This document shows, piece after piece, positions 44,112 through 51,515 of a DNA stretch of 62,637 nucleotides. Origin of the DNA: Zoogloea oleivorans (GTDB taxonomy: Bacteria; Pseudomonadota; Gammaproteobacteria; Burkholderiales; Rhodocyclaceae); assembly GCF_008107625.1 (NCBI RefSeq), contig NZ_SDKK01000025.1, forward strand, positions 13,690-76,326, read 5' to 3'. A program made the translations under genes and the position numbers. The notes under the pieces are model-generated. The model saw nothing but the letters and a program-made list of their open reading frames with translations, was not told where the DNA came from and did no database searches. Every line of letters begins with the position of its first letter. Position 1 is the stretch's first letter.

Positions 44112-45620
44112 GTGGCAAGAGAGAACAAATTTGGAAGCTCGGGCGGTGCAAAAGAGACGCCCGCTGGAAAGCTCATGGAGACGATTGTCGAGGACGTGAT
44201 CAAGGCGAAGGCGATGCCCTTTGCTCAGTGGCAAGCCCTCAGCGCAAACCCCTTGGTTCCGCTTGCCATTTCGGTGTCCCAAGGCGGTCAGTATCCGGTC
44301 ACACAAGTCGGCGTGGACGCAGCTCACATGCTGTCACAGCAAAGCTGGAAATCACTCGAAGCCTTGCGCCAGACAATTGACCGGGAGGCCTTCATGAAGC
44401 TCTCGTTCCAGGCGATCGGGGACACGCTTCGCGACTGCCAATCGCGCCTTCCAGAAGTACCGGGCGGTCAGAATGAGCAGGACATGGTGCTCGGTGACGA
44501 TTTTTACGCTGCGCTCGTCGACGACTACCAAGCGCGCCTGCAGCAGCTTGCCGCCAGCGCAAGTCCCGATGTCGACCGGCATATCCCTTGCCATCTGTTT
44601 CACTCGGATCAGGCCGTGCCGGCATTTGCCGTGGGACCAGTGCGATTCCTGCCAAGAGCGGAATGGCTCGATTCCTTTGTCAAGGACTCGGAGGTCCGCG
44701 AGCTCATCCACCAGGTCGAGGCCCGTGAACTGGACATGGAGGAGTTGACCGCTCGATCAACTGTCGCCGAGAGTGGCCGCCGTGCATCGCATGCGTTGGA
44801 TGTTCTGCGTACGCTACGCCATTACAGCTGGGTAGCGACCATCCGGATGGAAGGGCATGAGCATGCGCGGTCCCATTTCAAAGCGTCGGTGGTGGTGGGA
44901 CTTGCGATTGACGCAATCGGACTGAGGTTCCAGGTCGAGGATGCGCGACGCTTTACCAAAGCTGGCAGGCAGCATCTTTTTGCAGAGGACCGGTTCGCGA
45001 CCACGCTAGACGGACGGATATTGCGTGGATCGAGCGTACAGATGCCTGGCATTGGTGGACGCCCCGGTGCACTGGCCGCCAAGATGGCAGGCGAACAATC
45101 CTTCCTGGATGCCGCCGGGTGCGTCTTGCAGCACTACGTCGATGGACGACGAAGCGGACATGCGCTGCATCTCGTCGAACGCTGGGCGAATGCACTGTAC
45201 TGGGTCGGTGAAGCTCGTCGTGAGGCTTCCGACTTCATGGCAGTGGTCAACTATGGCTGTGCCGCCGACGGGCTGTCGGGCGCAGGTGGCAAGGCGAGCG
45301 ATATGACAAGCTTCGCCGAGACTGCGCTCAAGCCTGAGGGTGAGGCCGTGCCCGAGGGCGTGCTCACGGTGGATGTCGCAGTCCACAAGGTCTATCGAGA
45401 AGGCCGCAACAAGCTCGCTCACGGCGAAATGTCGGGACTACTGGAGGACCTTGCAGAGCCGCGAGCAATCGGCGAGGCGCTGCTGCCGGCACTGTTCGAT
45501 GTTGTGACACCGGTGCTGGCTGACCTTTTACAGAACGAACAGAACCTGCTGAAGCTTGATGAGAAGAGAGCCTATCGTCTGCTTGAGGCAAAACTGGCAG
45601 CGCGCAAAGCGAACGCTTGA
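44112..45620 (+). CDS. HEPN-like protein following gajAB
   Basis: 502 residues from a GTG preceded by AGGAGGGG. No family was recognised over most of its length. The C-terminal region (RWANALYWVGEARREASDFM to the end) is helical and contains YREGRNKLAHGE, an R-x4-H motif at Arg432-His437, as in ApeA-like HEPN domains. It starts 12 bp after the gajB stop on the same strand, so it may be a third component of a Gabija-like operon. Canonical Gabija has only two genes. It could also be an independent abortive-infection gene. Confidence 0.6.
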   Translation: MARENKFGSSGGAKETPAGKLMETIVEDVIKAKAMPFAQWQALSANPLVPLAISVSQGGQYPVTQVGVDAAHMLSQQSWKSLEALRQTIDREAFMKLSFQAIGDTLRDCQSRLPEVPGGQNEQDMVLGDDFYAALVDDYQARLQQLAASASPDVDRHIPCHLFHSDQAVPAFAVGPVRFLPRAEWLDSFVKDSEVRELIHQVEARELDMEELTARSTVAESGRRASHALDVLRTLRHYSWVATIRMEGHEHARSHFKASVVVGLAIDAIGLRFQVEDARRFTKAGRQHLFAEDRFATTLDGRILRGSSVQMPGIGGRPGALAAKMAGEQSFLDAAGCVLQHYVDGRRSGHALHLVERWANALYWVGEARREASDFMAVVNYGCAADGLSGAGGKASDMTSFAETALKPEGEAVPEGVLTVDVAVHKVYREGRNKLAHGEMSGLLEDLAEPRAIGEALLPALFDVVTPVLADLLQNEQNLLKLDEKRAYRLLEAKLAARKANA

Positions 45621-45703
45621 CTTGACGGCCTGATTTTTTGACTCTTTGCGCGCTGACGACCGACTTGCATTGGTTCGCTACCAACTTGGTCGCCTTGCAG
45701 TCG

Positions 45704-45728
45704 CTAGCAGCGCCGAAGGTGCTGCTAG
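45704..45728. terminator. Hairpin between convergent HEPN-like and integrase genes
   Basis: CTAGCAGC pairs with GCTGCTAG (8 bp) around a 9-base loop. It lies in the 239-bp gap between convergent genes. It lacks a clear T-run, so termination is only probable. Confidence 0.4.
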
Positions 45729-45859
45729 TGTAGTGCTTGCGAAATAGTGGAACCGTCTTGTTACCAATAGCCTTTGTTCTGACGGGTCTTGGGCGAATCA
45801 GATGGTTTCATCATTTGCAAAGCAGACCACTAGCGACGGAACGGATACCTTTCACCGGA

Positions 45860-47059
45860 TTATGCCTTCACCTCTTCGGTACGGCGCGCCCCCGTGATTG
45901 TCTTGCGCCGATTGGCCACCAGCTCGGCGGCTTCCCGCACCGGCTTGTCCTCGGTGTGGACGTAGCGCATGAACATCACCACAGTCTTGTGAGCCGTCAG
46001 GGCCATGCCGACCTTGACCGGGATACCTGAATTGGCAATGTCGGTCGCCGAGCGATGGCGGATGCCGTGCGTCCCCACATGCGTTGCACCCGCCGCTTTG
46101 AGCGCACGGCTCCAGCCGCCGTAATACTCGCCCGTGGTCAAGGGTTGCCCTGGATGGCGCGGCGACGGCAGTACGTAGGGATTGCCTTCCGGCCTCGGCG
46201 CCGTCGAAAGCAGCCGGTAGGCTTCCTCGCTTATGGGCTTGGACATGCCGCCGGTCTTGCTGTCGGGCCAGACGACGCGGCGGTTTTCCAGATCGATCCA
46301 TTCCCATTCGAGCGAGACGATTTCGCCACGGCGGCCGGCAAACTCGAATTGCAGGCGGATCGCTAACGGGATGACGTAGTTCTCCAGCCCCTCGGCCTCG
46401 ATCTTGTCGAGCTGCCGGAACAGCTTGCCCATATCCTCGTCGCTGATAAGGTGGGTGGACTTGCCGGCAGGGAACATCGGGACATGGCGGCAAGGATTGG
46501 TGCCGTCAGGCCGATAGCCCCACACCTCGGCCAAGTTGAACATCTTGCGCAGGATGCTGAACGCCTTGTTTGCCTCGGTCTGCTTATACGATAGTTTTTC
46601 CATCAGTCCGGCAATGTCAGGGCGCTTCACGTCGTGGACCTTCTTGCGGCCCAGCAACGGGATGATGCAGCGGTCGATGACTCCTTGATAGCCGACTCGG
46701 GTGCTGGGCTTGTTGCGCTTTTTGGAGTGATCCTCCATGAACTTCTTGCACAACTCCTCGACGGTGGGCGCTTTGCGGGCTTCCGCCTTGGCTGCGCCGG
46801 GATCATCACCCCGGCGTACCTGGGCCAACCATTCCTGCGCGAGCGAGCGGGCCTGTTCGACGGTCAGTTCCCCGTACTGGCCCAAGGCGGGCTTGCGGCG
46901 CTCGCCGGCGTTCGTCCGATATTGGAGCATGAAAACCTTGCGGCCCGACGGGGTAATCTTGCACAAGAAGCCGGGCACCAGCGTGTCCCGGAGTTCGACG
47001 GCCTGCGCCTGTGGTTGTGCTGCATCGACAGCGGACTTGGTGAGCTTGATTTTTGCCAC
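45860..47059 (-). CDS. int: Tn4371-type tyrosine integrase
   Basis: 399 residues. The N-terminal arm-binding domain is of the DUF4102 kind (MAKIKLTKSAVDAAQPQAQA, with LVPGFLCKITPSGRKVFMLQ). A core-binding domain (TVEELCKKFMEDHSKK) follows, then the catalytic domain with Arg in EFAGRRGEIVSLEW, the H-x-x-R in HGIRHRSATDIA, and the His and Tyr in AHKTVVMFMRYVH. It catalyses excision and integration of the ICE. It is the first gene of the element in standard orientation, so the attachment site should lie within a few hundred bases beyond its start. Confidence 0.92.
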   Translation of the reverse strand: MAKIKLTKSAVDAAQPQAQAVELRDTLVPGFLCKITPSGRKVFMLQYRTNAGERRKPALGQYGELTVEQARSLAQEWLAQVRRGDDPGAAKAEARKAPTVEELCKKFMEDHSKKRNKPSTRVGYQGVIDRCIIPLLGRKKVHDVKRPDIAGLMEKLSYKQTEANKAFSILRKMFNLAEVWGYRPDGTNPCRHVPMFPAGKSTHLISDEDMGKLFRQLDKIEAEGLENYVIPLAIRLQFEFAGRRGEIVSLEWEWIDLENRRVVWPDSKTGGMSKPISEEAYRLLSTAPRPEGNPYVLPSPRHPGQPLTTGEYYGGWSRALKAAGATHVGTHGIRHRSATDIANSGIPVKVGMALTAHKTVVMFMRYVHTEDKPVREAAELVANRRKTITGARRTEEVKA

Positions 47060-47232
47060 GATGACTCCTTGGAAAGACCCGGTTCCCAGGAGCCTTCTAG
47101 GGGCCAGCAGAGAGGAAGTCGGGTCAAGTTTCAGAAAGCACCGGCATATGATGAACTCGCCTAAGTTATTGATAAACCTGCTGTATCTAGTCTTGGCGTA
47201 GTCCAGCGAAGTGCCGGGCTGGAGTCATGGTG

Positions 47233-47262
47233 AAATAAAAAAACCCGCCAGGTCGGCGGGTT
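47233..47262 (-). terminator. Rho-independent terminator right of int
   Basis: Reading leftward: AACCCGCC, a 5-base loop, GGCGGGTT, then seven T residues in all. It would stop transcription entering from the right, where istB now ends 27 bp away. It may belong to a chromosomal gene at the ICE insertion site. Confidence 0.8.
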
Positions 47263-47288
47263 CTGAATTCCGTTACAAAAACAGGCGT

Positions 47289-48044
47289 TCATGTGCCGAG
47301 CGATGCGCTCCTTCCCCGCAACCGGCGCATCGACTCCCCCTTGAGTTCCATCCGATGCGCTCCGCTCACTAATCGATCCAGAATCGCGTCCGCCATCGTC
47401 GGGTTCCCCCCGCTCAAGTAGTCATGCCACCGATCCACTGGCAACTGACTGGTAATCAGCGTCGAGCGATTTCCAGTACGCTGCTCAATCACCTCCAGTA
47501 AATCATTGCGTCCGACAGCGTTCAACACTGCAATCCCGAAGTCATCCAAGATCAGCAAATCTACCTTTGCCAATGCACTCAGGCGTTTGCAGAAACTCCC
47601 ATCTCCGTGAGATATGGCCAGTTCTTCAAGAAGCAGGGGCAACCGCTGGAACGTTACCGTCAGCCCCTGCCGGCATGCCTGATTTCCCAGTGCGCAACCC
47701 AGCCAAGTCTTGCCCCCGCCCGTCGCTCCGGTGATGATCATGTTGATACCATGGCGAACCCAGTTGCACTGACCCAGCGAGGCCATTTCACTGCGATCCA
47801 GTCCGCGTCCCGCCCGATAGTCGATATCCTCCATGCAGGCACTCTCTCGCAACTTAGCCACCTGCAACAGACGCTTCAAGCGCCGGTTCTCTCTGTAAGT
47901 AACCTCCTGGTCCACCAGAAGGCCCAAGCGCTCCTCAAAAGCAAGGTGGGCCGCCGCAGCACTGCTTAGCTGATTATCAAAACCTCGGGCCATGCCAAAC
48001 AGCTTCAGTTCGTTGAGCTTGCGCATCGTGTCGTTCGTCAGCAT
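47289..48044 (-). CDS. istB: IstB, IS21-family helper ATPase
   Basis: 251 residues. Walker A is GATGGGKTWLG near residue 105 and Walker B LLILDDFGIAV near 160. It has the DnaC/IstB family layout and the closing segment RLVSGAHRMELKGESMRRLR. IstB binds DNA as an AAA+ oligomer and stimulates the IstA transposase, like MuB for MuA. It starts 15 bp after istA. No frame damage is seen. Confidence 0.93.
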   Translation of the reverse strand: MLTNDTMRKLNELKLFGMARGFDNQLSSAAAAHLAFEERLGLLVDQEVTYRENRRLKRLLQVAKLRESACMEDIDYRAGRGLDRSEMASLGQCNWVRHGINMIITGATGGGKTWLGCALGNQACRQGLTVTFQRLPLLLEELAISHGDGSFCKRLSALAKVDLLILDDFGIAVLNAVGRNDLLEVIEQRTGNRSTLITSQLPVDRWHDYLSGGNPTMADAILDRLVSGAHRMELKGESMRRLRGRSASLGT

Positions 48045-48059
48045 TCGTCAATCCTTCGC

Positions 48060-49577
48060 TTAACTGTAATAGTCCGAGCCCCGGAGATTCGGGTGCTCAA
48101 AGTTGGCTTCCCGACGATCCTGCGATTCGGCAGGCTGACGGTCCAAATTGTTTCGTAGAATTGAACGAACACTCGACAGGGATGGCGCGCCGATCTCTAT
48201 CGCACGGTGGCAGGCCATGTTGAGCCGTTCGTTACCGAAATCCTTAGCCAGACGCTTCAGCCCGTTGTGTGCCCGATACCCCTGTTCGCGGGTTCGCATC
48301 CCAACAAGCATCGCTTCCAAGATACGGTGGACATGTGCGCCCGTCTGCACAGCCCATTCCAGTGCATGGTCTGCTCCCCACAAGCCGAAATGACGGTGGG
48401 CCGCCTCCATGTGCTGCGGATCGATGACTGGCACGGTACCGTTACTGCGTGCGTGGCTTGCCACCCGTTTGCCGCGGTGAAGTACCTCGACTACCGCCGC
48501 AGTGAGGCGAAGCTCTACCTCTTGCCGAACCAGGTTGAACGGGACGCTGTAGGGAACTTCGTCTACAACGATGCGATAGTCCAGTCCGACGCGAACCTTG
48601 CGGAATTCAGCATATTCATAGGGCGTCGCTGGCAACGTCCGCATCGCGGGACGATCGATAGTTTCAAAATTGCTCTGACGGCAGCCTGGCAGCTTTTGAA
48701 ACGGACGGGCATTGATCTCTACCAGTAGAGCTCGGATTGCCTCGTTCAACTCGGCAAGGCCGCCGAACGCCCGCTTGCGCAGTCGGAACATGATCCAACG
48801 TTCCACGATCAGGACGCCGTTTTCGGCCTTGGCTTTGTCCTTCGGCTTGTAAGCGCGTGCAGGCAAAATCAGTGTGCCGTAATGATCGGCCATGTCCTGA
48901 TACGTGGCGTTGATGACAGGATCCGTGCGGCTGGCCTTGATGACCGCTGATTTGAGGTTGTCGCACACAATTACGGCAGGCACGGCGCCGAGGTGTTCAA
49001 ACATCCTGCAGTGGGCGGCAATCCAGTCCGTCAAACTTTGCGACCAGTGGGCCTCCGCGTAAATATAATTCGATGCCCCCAGAACACCGACAAAGACTTG
49101 CGCCTTCCGCATTGTTCGGTTCACGGGATCGACAACAGTCATCGTCGGCCCAGCGTAGTCAACAAAGACGCGCTCTCCGGCCACATACACTTGCCGCATG
49201 TAGCGTTTCAGCGTCTGAGTGAACTCCCTGTGGCGCAGGCAGAACAGGCTATAGGCAATACCGTTGGGATATTCACTCAAATATTCTTCATGCAGGACCT
49301 GAAGGGTCGCGCCCTTGCGCTTTAGTTCCTGATGTACCTTGGGCCAGTCTGGCTCAGGCTTACGCGCGGGGGCAAGTGCTACCACCGGTGGAAACAGCCG
49401 GTGCTCCAATGCCGCATCGTCCATGTCGTCAGGCAATGGCCACGGCAGACGGGTAGCCGCTGCGCGGGTAATGTAGTCGGAAACGGCGTCGCGGGATAAG
49501 CCTAGGCTGCGGGCGATCAACCTACGGCTCTGTTGCTCTTCAAAATGCAGGCGCAATACCTGACGGATTTTTCTCAT
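48060..49577 (-). CDS. istA: IstA, IS21-family transposase
   Basis: 505 residues from MRKIRQVLRLHFEEQQSRRL, the typical IstA start. An N-terminal HTH (LIARSLGLSRDAVSDYITRA) is followed by the integrase core with VFVDYAGPTMTVVDP (first Asp), VIVCDNLKSAVIKAS (second Asp) and KDKAKAENGVLIVERWIM (Glu). The gene is intact. A longer frame upstream with no RBS was rejected. Confidence 0.93.
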   Translation of the reverse strand: MRKIRQVLRLHFEEQQSRRLIARSLGLSRDAVSDYITRAAATRLPWPLPDDMDDAALEHRLFPPVVALAPARKPEPDWPKVHQELKRKGATLQVLHEEYLSEYPNGIAYSLFCLRHREFTQTLKRYMRQVYVAGERVFVDYAGPTMTVVDPVNRTMRKAQVFVGVLGASNYIYAEAHWSQSLTDWIAAHCRMFEHLGAVPAVIVCDNLKSAVIKASRTDPVINATYQDMADHYGTLILPARAYKPKDKAKAENGVLIVERWIMFRLRKRAFGGLAELNEAIRALLVEINARPFQKLPGCRQSNFETIDRPAMRTLPATPYEYAEFRKVRVGLDYRIVVDEVPYSVPFNLVRQEVELRLTAAVVEVLHRGKRVASHARSNGTVPVIDPQHMEAAHRHFGLWGADHALEWAVQTGAHVHRILEAMLVGMRTREQGYRAHNGLKRLAKDFGNERLNMACHRAIEIGAPSLSSVRSILRNNLDRQPAESQDRREANFEHPNLRGSDYYS

Positions 49578-49772
49578 TGCGATTCTCCGGTTTGCCATGG
49601 GAGGCCGAGCCGACAGAAGCCAGCCATTTCTCCAGGTCGGGCCGACGCACGCTGCTCTCGCAACGTGATCGGCGATATGTATTGGGAGATGGTTAAGGCC
49701 GCCCGGCCTTGACAGGCGGGCTTGGGAATCGCAGAATCCGCCATGAAGTCCCCACTTCAAGCAGTTCTGTGA

Positions 49773-49808
49773 AGCCCCCTGAGTGTCAGCTCTGGGGGCT
49801 TTGCTTTT
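49773..49808 (+). terminator. Rho-independent terminator
   Basis: AGCCCCC and GGGGGCT close a stem extended inside by GAG/CTC, followed by TTGCTTTT. It would stop rightward transcription. No rightward gene precedes it now, so it may be a remnant of the gene lost or displaced when the IS21 element arrived. Confidence 0.7.
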
Positions 49809-49826
49809 CCTGGCCTGACAATTCGA

Positions 49827-50117
49827 TTATTGATCAGGCCATGGCGTTCCTTCCTTTTGAACGCCACGATGGGCTGACGGCCCGCGCGGCTTGAAGGTAT
49901 AGCGTGCGGGCCAAAGCTCCTCGATCCTGCATGTCAACAAACCCGCAATATGACTTGCCACCTCGTATGCGGTGATCCGGTCGTGGATAACGTTATTAAC
50001 CACGCCCCCGGTGACACCCAAGTCGCGAGCAATCTGCGCCTGGCTTTTACCAAGGCGGCGAAGGCGATAAATGATCTCTACAGCGTCCATGACCGAGCGG
50101 AGTGACTTCATCGGCAT
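49827..50117 (-). CDS. Ner/Nlp-family regulator
   Basis: 96 residues. The HTH region (MDAVEIIYRLRRLGKSQAQI then ARDLGVTGGVVNNVIHDRIT) and the tail HIAGLLTCRIEELWPARYTF with KPRGPS are typical of Ner and Nlp proteins. Ner is the early regulator of Mu-like phages, where it lies divergent from the repressor c. Here it is divergent from an XRE-like repressor gene. There is no other phage gene nearby, so this is either a remnant or a small regulatory cassette. Confidence 0.8.
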   Translation of the reverse strand: MPMKSLRSVMDAVEIIYRLRRLGKSQAQIARDLGVTGGVVNNVIHDRITAYEVASHIAGLLTCRIEELWPARYTFKPRGPSAHRGVQKEGTPWPDQ

Positions 50118-50129
50118 TCAAGAGTAGTC

Positions 50130-50165
50130 TATCTTTAAGAGAGACAGTGCATTATCTATAGAGAC
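50130..50165. promoter_or_regulatory. Repeated operator-like sequence between ner-like and repressor genes
   Basis: TATCTTTAAGAGAGAC (50,130-50,145) and TATCTATAGAGAC (50,153-50,165) are imperfect direct repeats in the 67-bp divergent promoter region, about 23 bp apart. They are candidate binding sites for one of the two flanking regulators. Confidence 0.5.
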
Positions 50166-50184
50166 AACTATACGCCTTAAGAGA

Positions 50185-50841
50185 ATGATGGATCAAGCAT
50201 CTTCCCACAGCTCAAGCGCTGGCCTGGAAGGCTTTGCAGCGAGGCTGACCCATGTGATTTCGCACACGGGCCTGAGCCAAGCTGAATTTGCCCGCAGGTT
50301 GGGTGTTTCGGCAGGCTTCACCAGCGACGCCGCCCGTGGGCTGAAAAAACCCGGTGCGGAGTTCCTGCATGCAGTCCGAACGGTGTTCAGGGTTTCGATT
50401 GATTGGCTGCTAACCGGCGACGGAACCATGCGCGGCGGCAGTGGCATTGACCTGGATCTGCTCAGGACGATCCGACTCCAGATTGCGGTTGCCCGCGCGG
50501 CGGTCATTGACGCTGACCCAATCGCCAAGGTGCTGTTGTTGCTGATTCGTGACGGGCGTCTGAACGAGGCGGTTGCTGACCCAGACCTGCAGGCCTTCCT
50601 CAGTCGAATCGCGCCAACCGATCCCGATGCAGATCTTGCAACCGAACTCTACAACGGCCATCTGTGGACCGAAGATTCGTCAGCGCAGCTACGCAATCTG
50701 CTCGCCGCCGCCGTAGCCCACTTCGAGGCACGCAAACCCCTCGACAAAATGGCCGCCTTGGCACGCTCGGCCGGGCCGACGATCCAGATTAATGTCATCC
50801 CTTCGCAGCGCATTGCGGGCCGAGACTACTACGAGGGTTGA
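50185..50841 (+). CDS. XRE-family phage-like repressor
   Basis: 218 residues. The HTH (LSQAEFARRLGVSAGFTSDA, then ARGLKKPGAEFLHAVRTVFR and VSIDWLLTGDG) is of the phage repressor type. The rest is helical, and the last residues (INVIPSQRIAGRDYYEG) resemble the self-association tail of such proteins. There is no Ser-Lys peptidase signature, so LexA-like self-cleavage is not supported. It is divergent from the Ner-like gene. Confidence 0.75.
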   Translation: MMDQASSHSSSAGLEGFAARLTHVISHTGLSQAEFARRLGVSAGFTSDAARGLKKPGAEFLHAVRTVFRVSIDWLLTGDGTMRGGSGIDLDLLRTIRLQIAVARAAVIDADPIAKVLLLLIRDGRLNEAVADPDLQAFLSRIAPTDPDADLATELYNGHLWTEDSSAQLRNLLAAAVAHFEARKPLDKMAALARSAGPTIQINVIPSQRIAGRDYYEG

Positions 50842-50862
50842 AAAGGTTTCCAACCACGCTAA

Positions 50863-51435
50863 GTGAACGTCACCATGAAAGAGCAGCAGTCGGCCCCACA
50901 AGACAGCATCCAGATCAACCTCATTGGCGAACAGCGCAAGGCCACCCGAGACTACAACGAGTATTTCATCCCTGGCTCGATCAAACTCGTGCTGGCTACA
51001 TGGACGCAAGAAAAACGAAACAGCATGGCGCTGGATAATTCAAACTTCTTCCGGTACCGCTTTGGTTTTGAACCGCCCAAAGTAGCACGTCAGCAGGTGC
51101 TGGAAATCCAGACAAAATATGATCTGACCGATCGAGAGGTTCGTTGGCTCCATCGGTCTGGTCAGTTGAAAGCTTCACGAACGGAAGCGAAACTGGTTCC
51201 CAGCCGACTGATGCCGGCGGCAGGCTGGATCCAAGTGTCTATCTTGAGCTTCTTCTGTCTGGCGATGACGCTGCAGATTGCAGCGTCGAATGCGCCGGCC
51301 TGGAAGCAGGCCTTGGGACAGTTGATTATCTCCGGGCTCTGGTTTGGGGGCGCCTGCATGCTGAACAGCTTATTGCTTGCGCCTTGGCGAACGTTGAAGC
51401 GGGCCGGGGTGGTCAAAGCCGCGAAGGGTGAATGA
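50863..51435 (+). CDS. Hypothetical membrane protein
   Basis: 190 residues from a GTG, or 186 from the ATG at 50,875; neither has a strong RBS. The N-terminal 115 residues are soluble and mixed. Two hydrophobic segments (about 125-142 and 150-170) suggest a C-terminal membrane hairpin. I do not recognise the family. It follows the repressor gene by 21 bp on the same strand, so the two may be co-transcribed. Confidence 0.55.
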   Translation: MNVTMKEQQSAPQDSIQINLIGEQRKATRDYNEYFIPGSIKLVLATWTQEKRNSMALDNSNFFRYRFGFEPPKVARQQVLEIQTKYDLTDREVRWLHRSGQLKASRTEAKLVPSRLMPAAGWIQVSILSFFCLAMTLQIAASNAPAWKQALGQLIISGLWFGGACMLNSLLLAPWRTLKRAGVVKAAKGE

Positions 51436-51515
51436 CCTGATGCGCTGCAAGCCTGCAGGTCGTTGTTGTATCTGACGGCCGGCAGGCTTGAGCGAATGAG
51501 CACTCAGGAAAATAA

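Larger units (their letters stand above)
47289..49577 (-). mobile_element. IS21-family element (coding core; ends not defined)
   Basis: istA and istB are adjacent on one strand with a 15-bp gap, as in IS21. I searched both flanks for matching terminal repeats and target duplications and found none, so the limits given are only those of the genes. Confidence 0.75.
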
